Positions 63,537-64,000 of a stretch of DNA of 64,000 bases are shown here, in pieces. The notes under the pieces are model-generated. The model had not been told where the DNA came from. It made no database searches and saw only the letters and a list, made by a program, of their open reading frames with translations. The stretch lies in the NCBI RefSeq assembly GCF_020740795.1, contig NC_067312.1, positions 43,300,405-43,364,404 of the forward strand, read 5' to 3'. This stretch comes from Apus apus. Lineage: Eukaryota > Chordata > Aves > Apodiformes > Apodidae. Each line of letters starts with the position of its first letter. Positions within the stretch are counted from its first letter, which is position 1. Made by a program: the position numbers and the translations under genes.

Positions 63537-63870
63537 CAGCCTTCCAGTAACTTAAGTGGCTACAGGAAAGCCAGAGACAGACATTTTATGAGGAGATGGT
63601 GTGATAGCACAAGGGCTGATGTTTTGAAGATGAAAGAGGGTAGATTTTGGTTAGGTTAGACATTAGGAAGAAATTCTGTAGTGTGAGGGTGGTGAGACAC
63701 TGGAACAGGTTGCCCATGGTGGTTGTGGATGTCCCCTTCCTGGAAGTGTTCAAGGGCACGTTGGATGGGGCTTTGAGCAACCTGGTCTAGTGGCAGGTGT
63801 CCCTGCCTGTGGCAGATGGGTTTGGCACTAGATGATCTTAAAGGTCCCTTCCAATGCAAACCATTGATTT
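63537..63870 (+). mobile_element. CR1 LINE 3' fragment
   Basis: The text runs from AGCCTTCCAGTAACTTAAGT through GAAGAAATTCTGTAGTGTGA to GATGATCTTAAAGGTCCCTT and AACCATTGAT. It is the CR1 3' end in plus orientation without a full octamer tail. Confidence 0.92.
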
Positions 63871-64000
63871 ATATAGTTTATATTCATTCTCTATATAGGA
63901 CAATACAAATACCAAAGGTTGTGGTGGATTTGTTTGTTTAACCTGTTTTTTACCTGGGGCACAAAGAGCCAGGTACTTGCCTTTGCTGCCAGTCTGTTGG

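Larger units (their letters stand above)
60292..64000 (+). other. CDC42SE2: Probable CDC42SE2 intron 1 (continues off the edge)
   Basis: This is AT-rich sequence with two CR1 fragments, listed separately. No CDC42SE2 coding exon was found. ORFs such as 62839-63120 lack family resemblance. Confidence 0.4.

Noticed and set aside
60292-64000. Search for CDC42SE2 coding exon (protein begins MSEFWLCFNCC)
   Set aside because: No matching codons were seen on the plus strand to the window end; the coding exons probably lie further right.

Overview
This 64 kb window is avian nuclear DNA. Three things show it: spliced vertebrate exons, many 5'-truncated CR1 (chicken repeat 1) LINEs ending in ATTCTATG-type octamers, and several ERVL-like LTRs of bird type; no Alu-like or L1-like sequence was noticed. 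Two genes are certain and a third is inferred. HINT1 lies on the minus strand, with exon 1 at 2904-3014 and part of exon 2 at 1-89; the rest is off the left edge. LYRM7 lies on the plus strand, with five coding exons between 12893 and 22856 that encode a complete 106-residue complex III assembly factor. A CpG island at about 58.8-60.1 kb, followed by a small well-spliced exon, is best read as the 5' end of CDC42SE2 (plus strand), because HINT1-LYRM7-CDC42SE2 is the conserved vertebrate gene order. HINT1 is a classic Z-linked gene in birds with a W gametolog, so the window is probably from a Z chromosome; the sequence alone cannot prove that.

Layout. 1-3300: 5' half of HINT1 and its CpG-island promoter. 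3300-6900: AT-rich intergenic DNA with simple repeats and a possible degenerate retroviral remnant. 6924-12775: a huge (about 5.85 kb) G-rich minisatellite built on the 9-mer GGGGCAGCA. 12780-12892: a very compact LYRM7 promoter with two ETS-type sites, squeezed between the minisatellite and the start codon. 12893-23400: LYRM7, with a CR1 fragment and an LTR nested in intron 4. 23.4-58.8 kb: intergenic DNA with no recognisable host exons, dominated by CR1 copies on both strands and several LTRs, two of which keep exact 5-bp target-site duplications (24846-25945 and 32044-32433). 58.8-60.1 kb: CpG island with three tandem CTCF-like motifs and a second GC-rich tandem repeat. 60.3-64 kb: probable first intron of CDC42SE2 with two more CR1 fragments.

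The most striking element is the minisatellite between the divergent HINT1 and LYRM7 genes. It ends only about 110 bp before the LYRM7 start codon, is strongly strand-asymmetric (G-rich on the LYRM7 sense strand), forms a near-continuous run of potential G-quadruplexes, carries higher-order duplications of about 1.2-1.7 kb and contains exact matches to the hypervariable minisatellite core. It is free of stop codons over kilobases on both strands, which creates giant false ORFs of up to 2173 codons; these are not genes. All coordinates and family assignments were made by eye, without alignment or database search.
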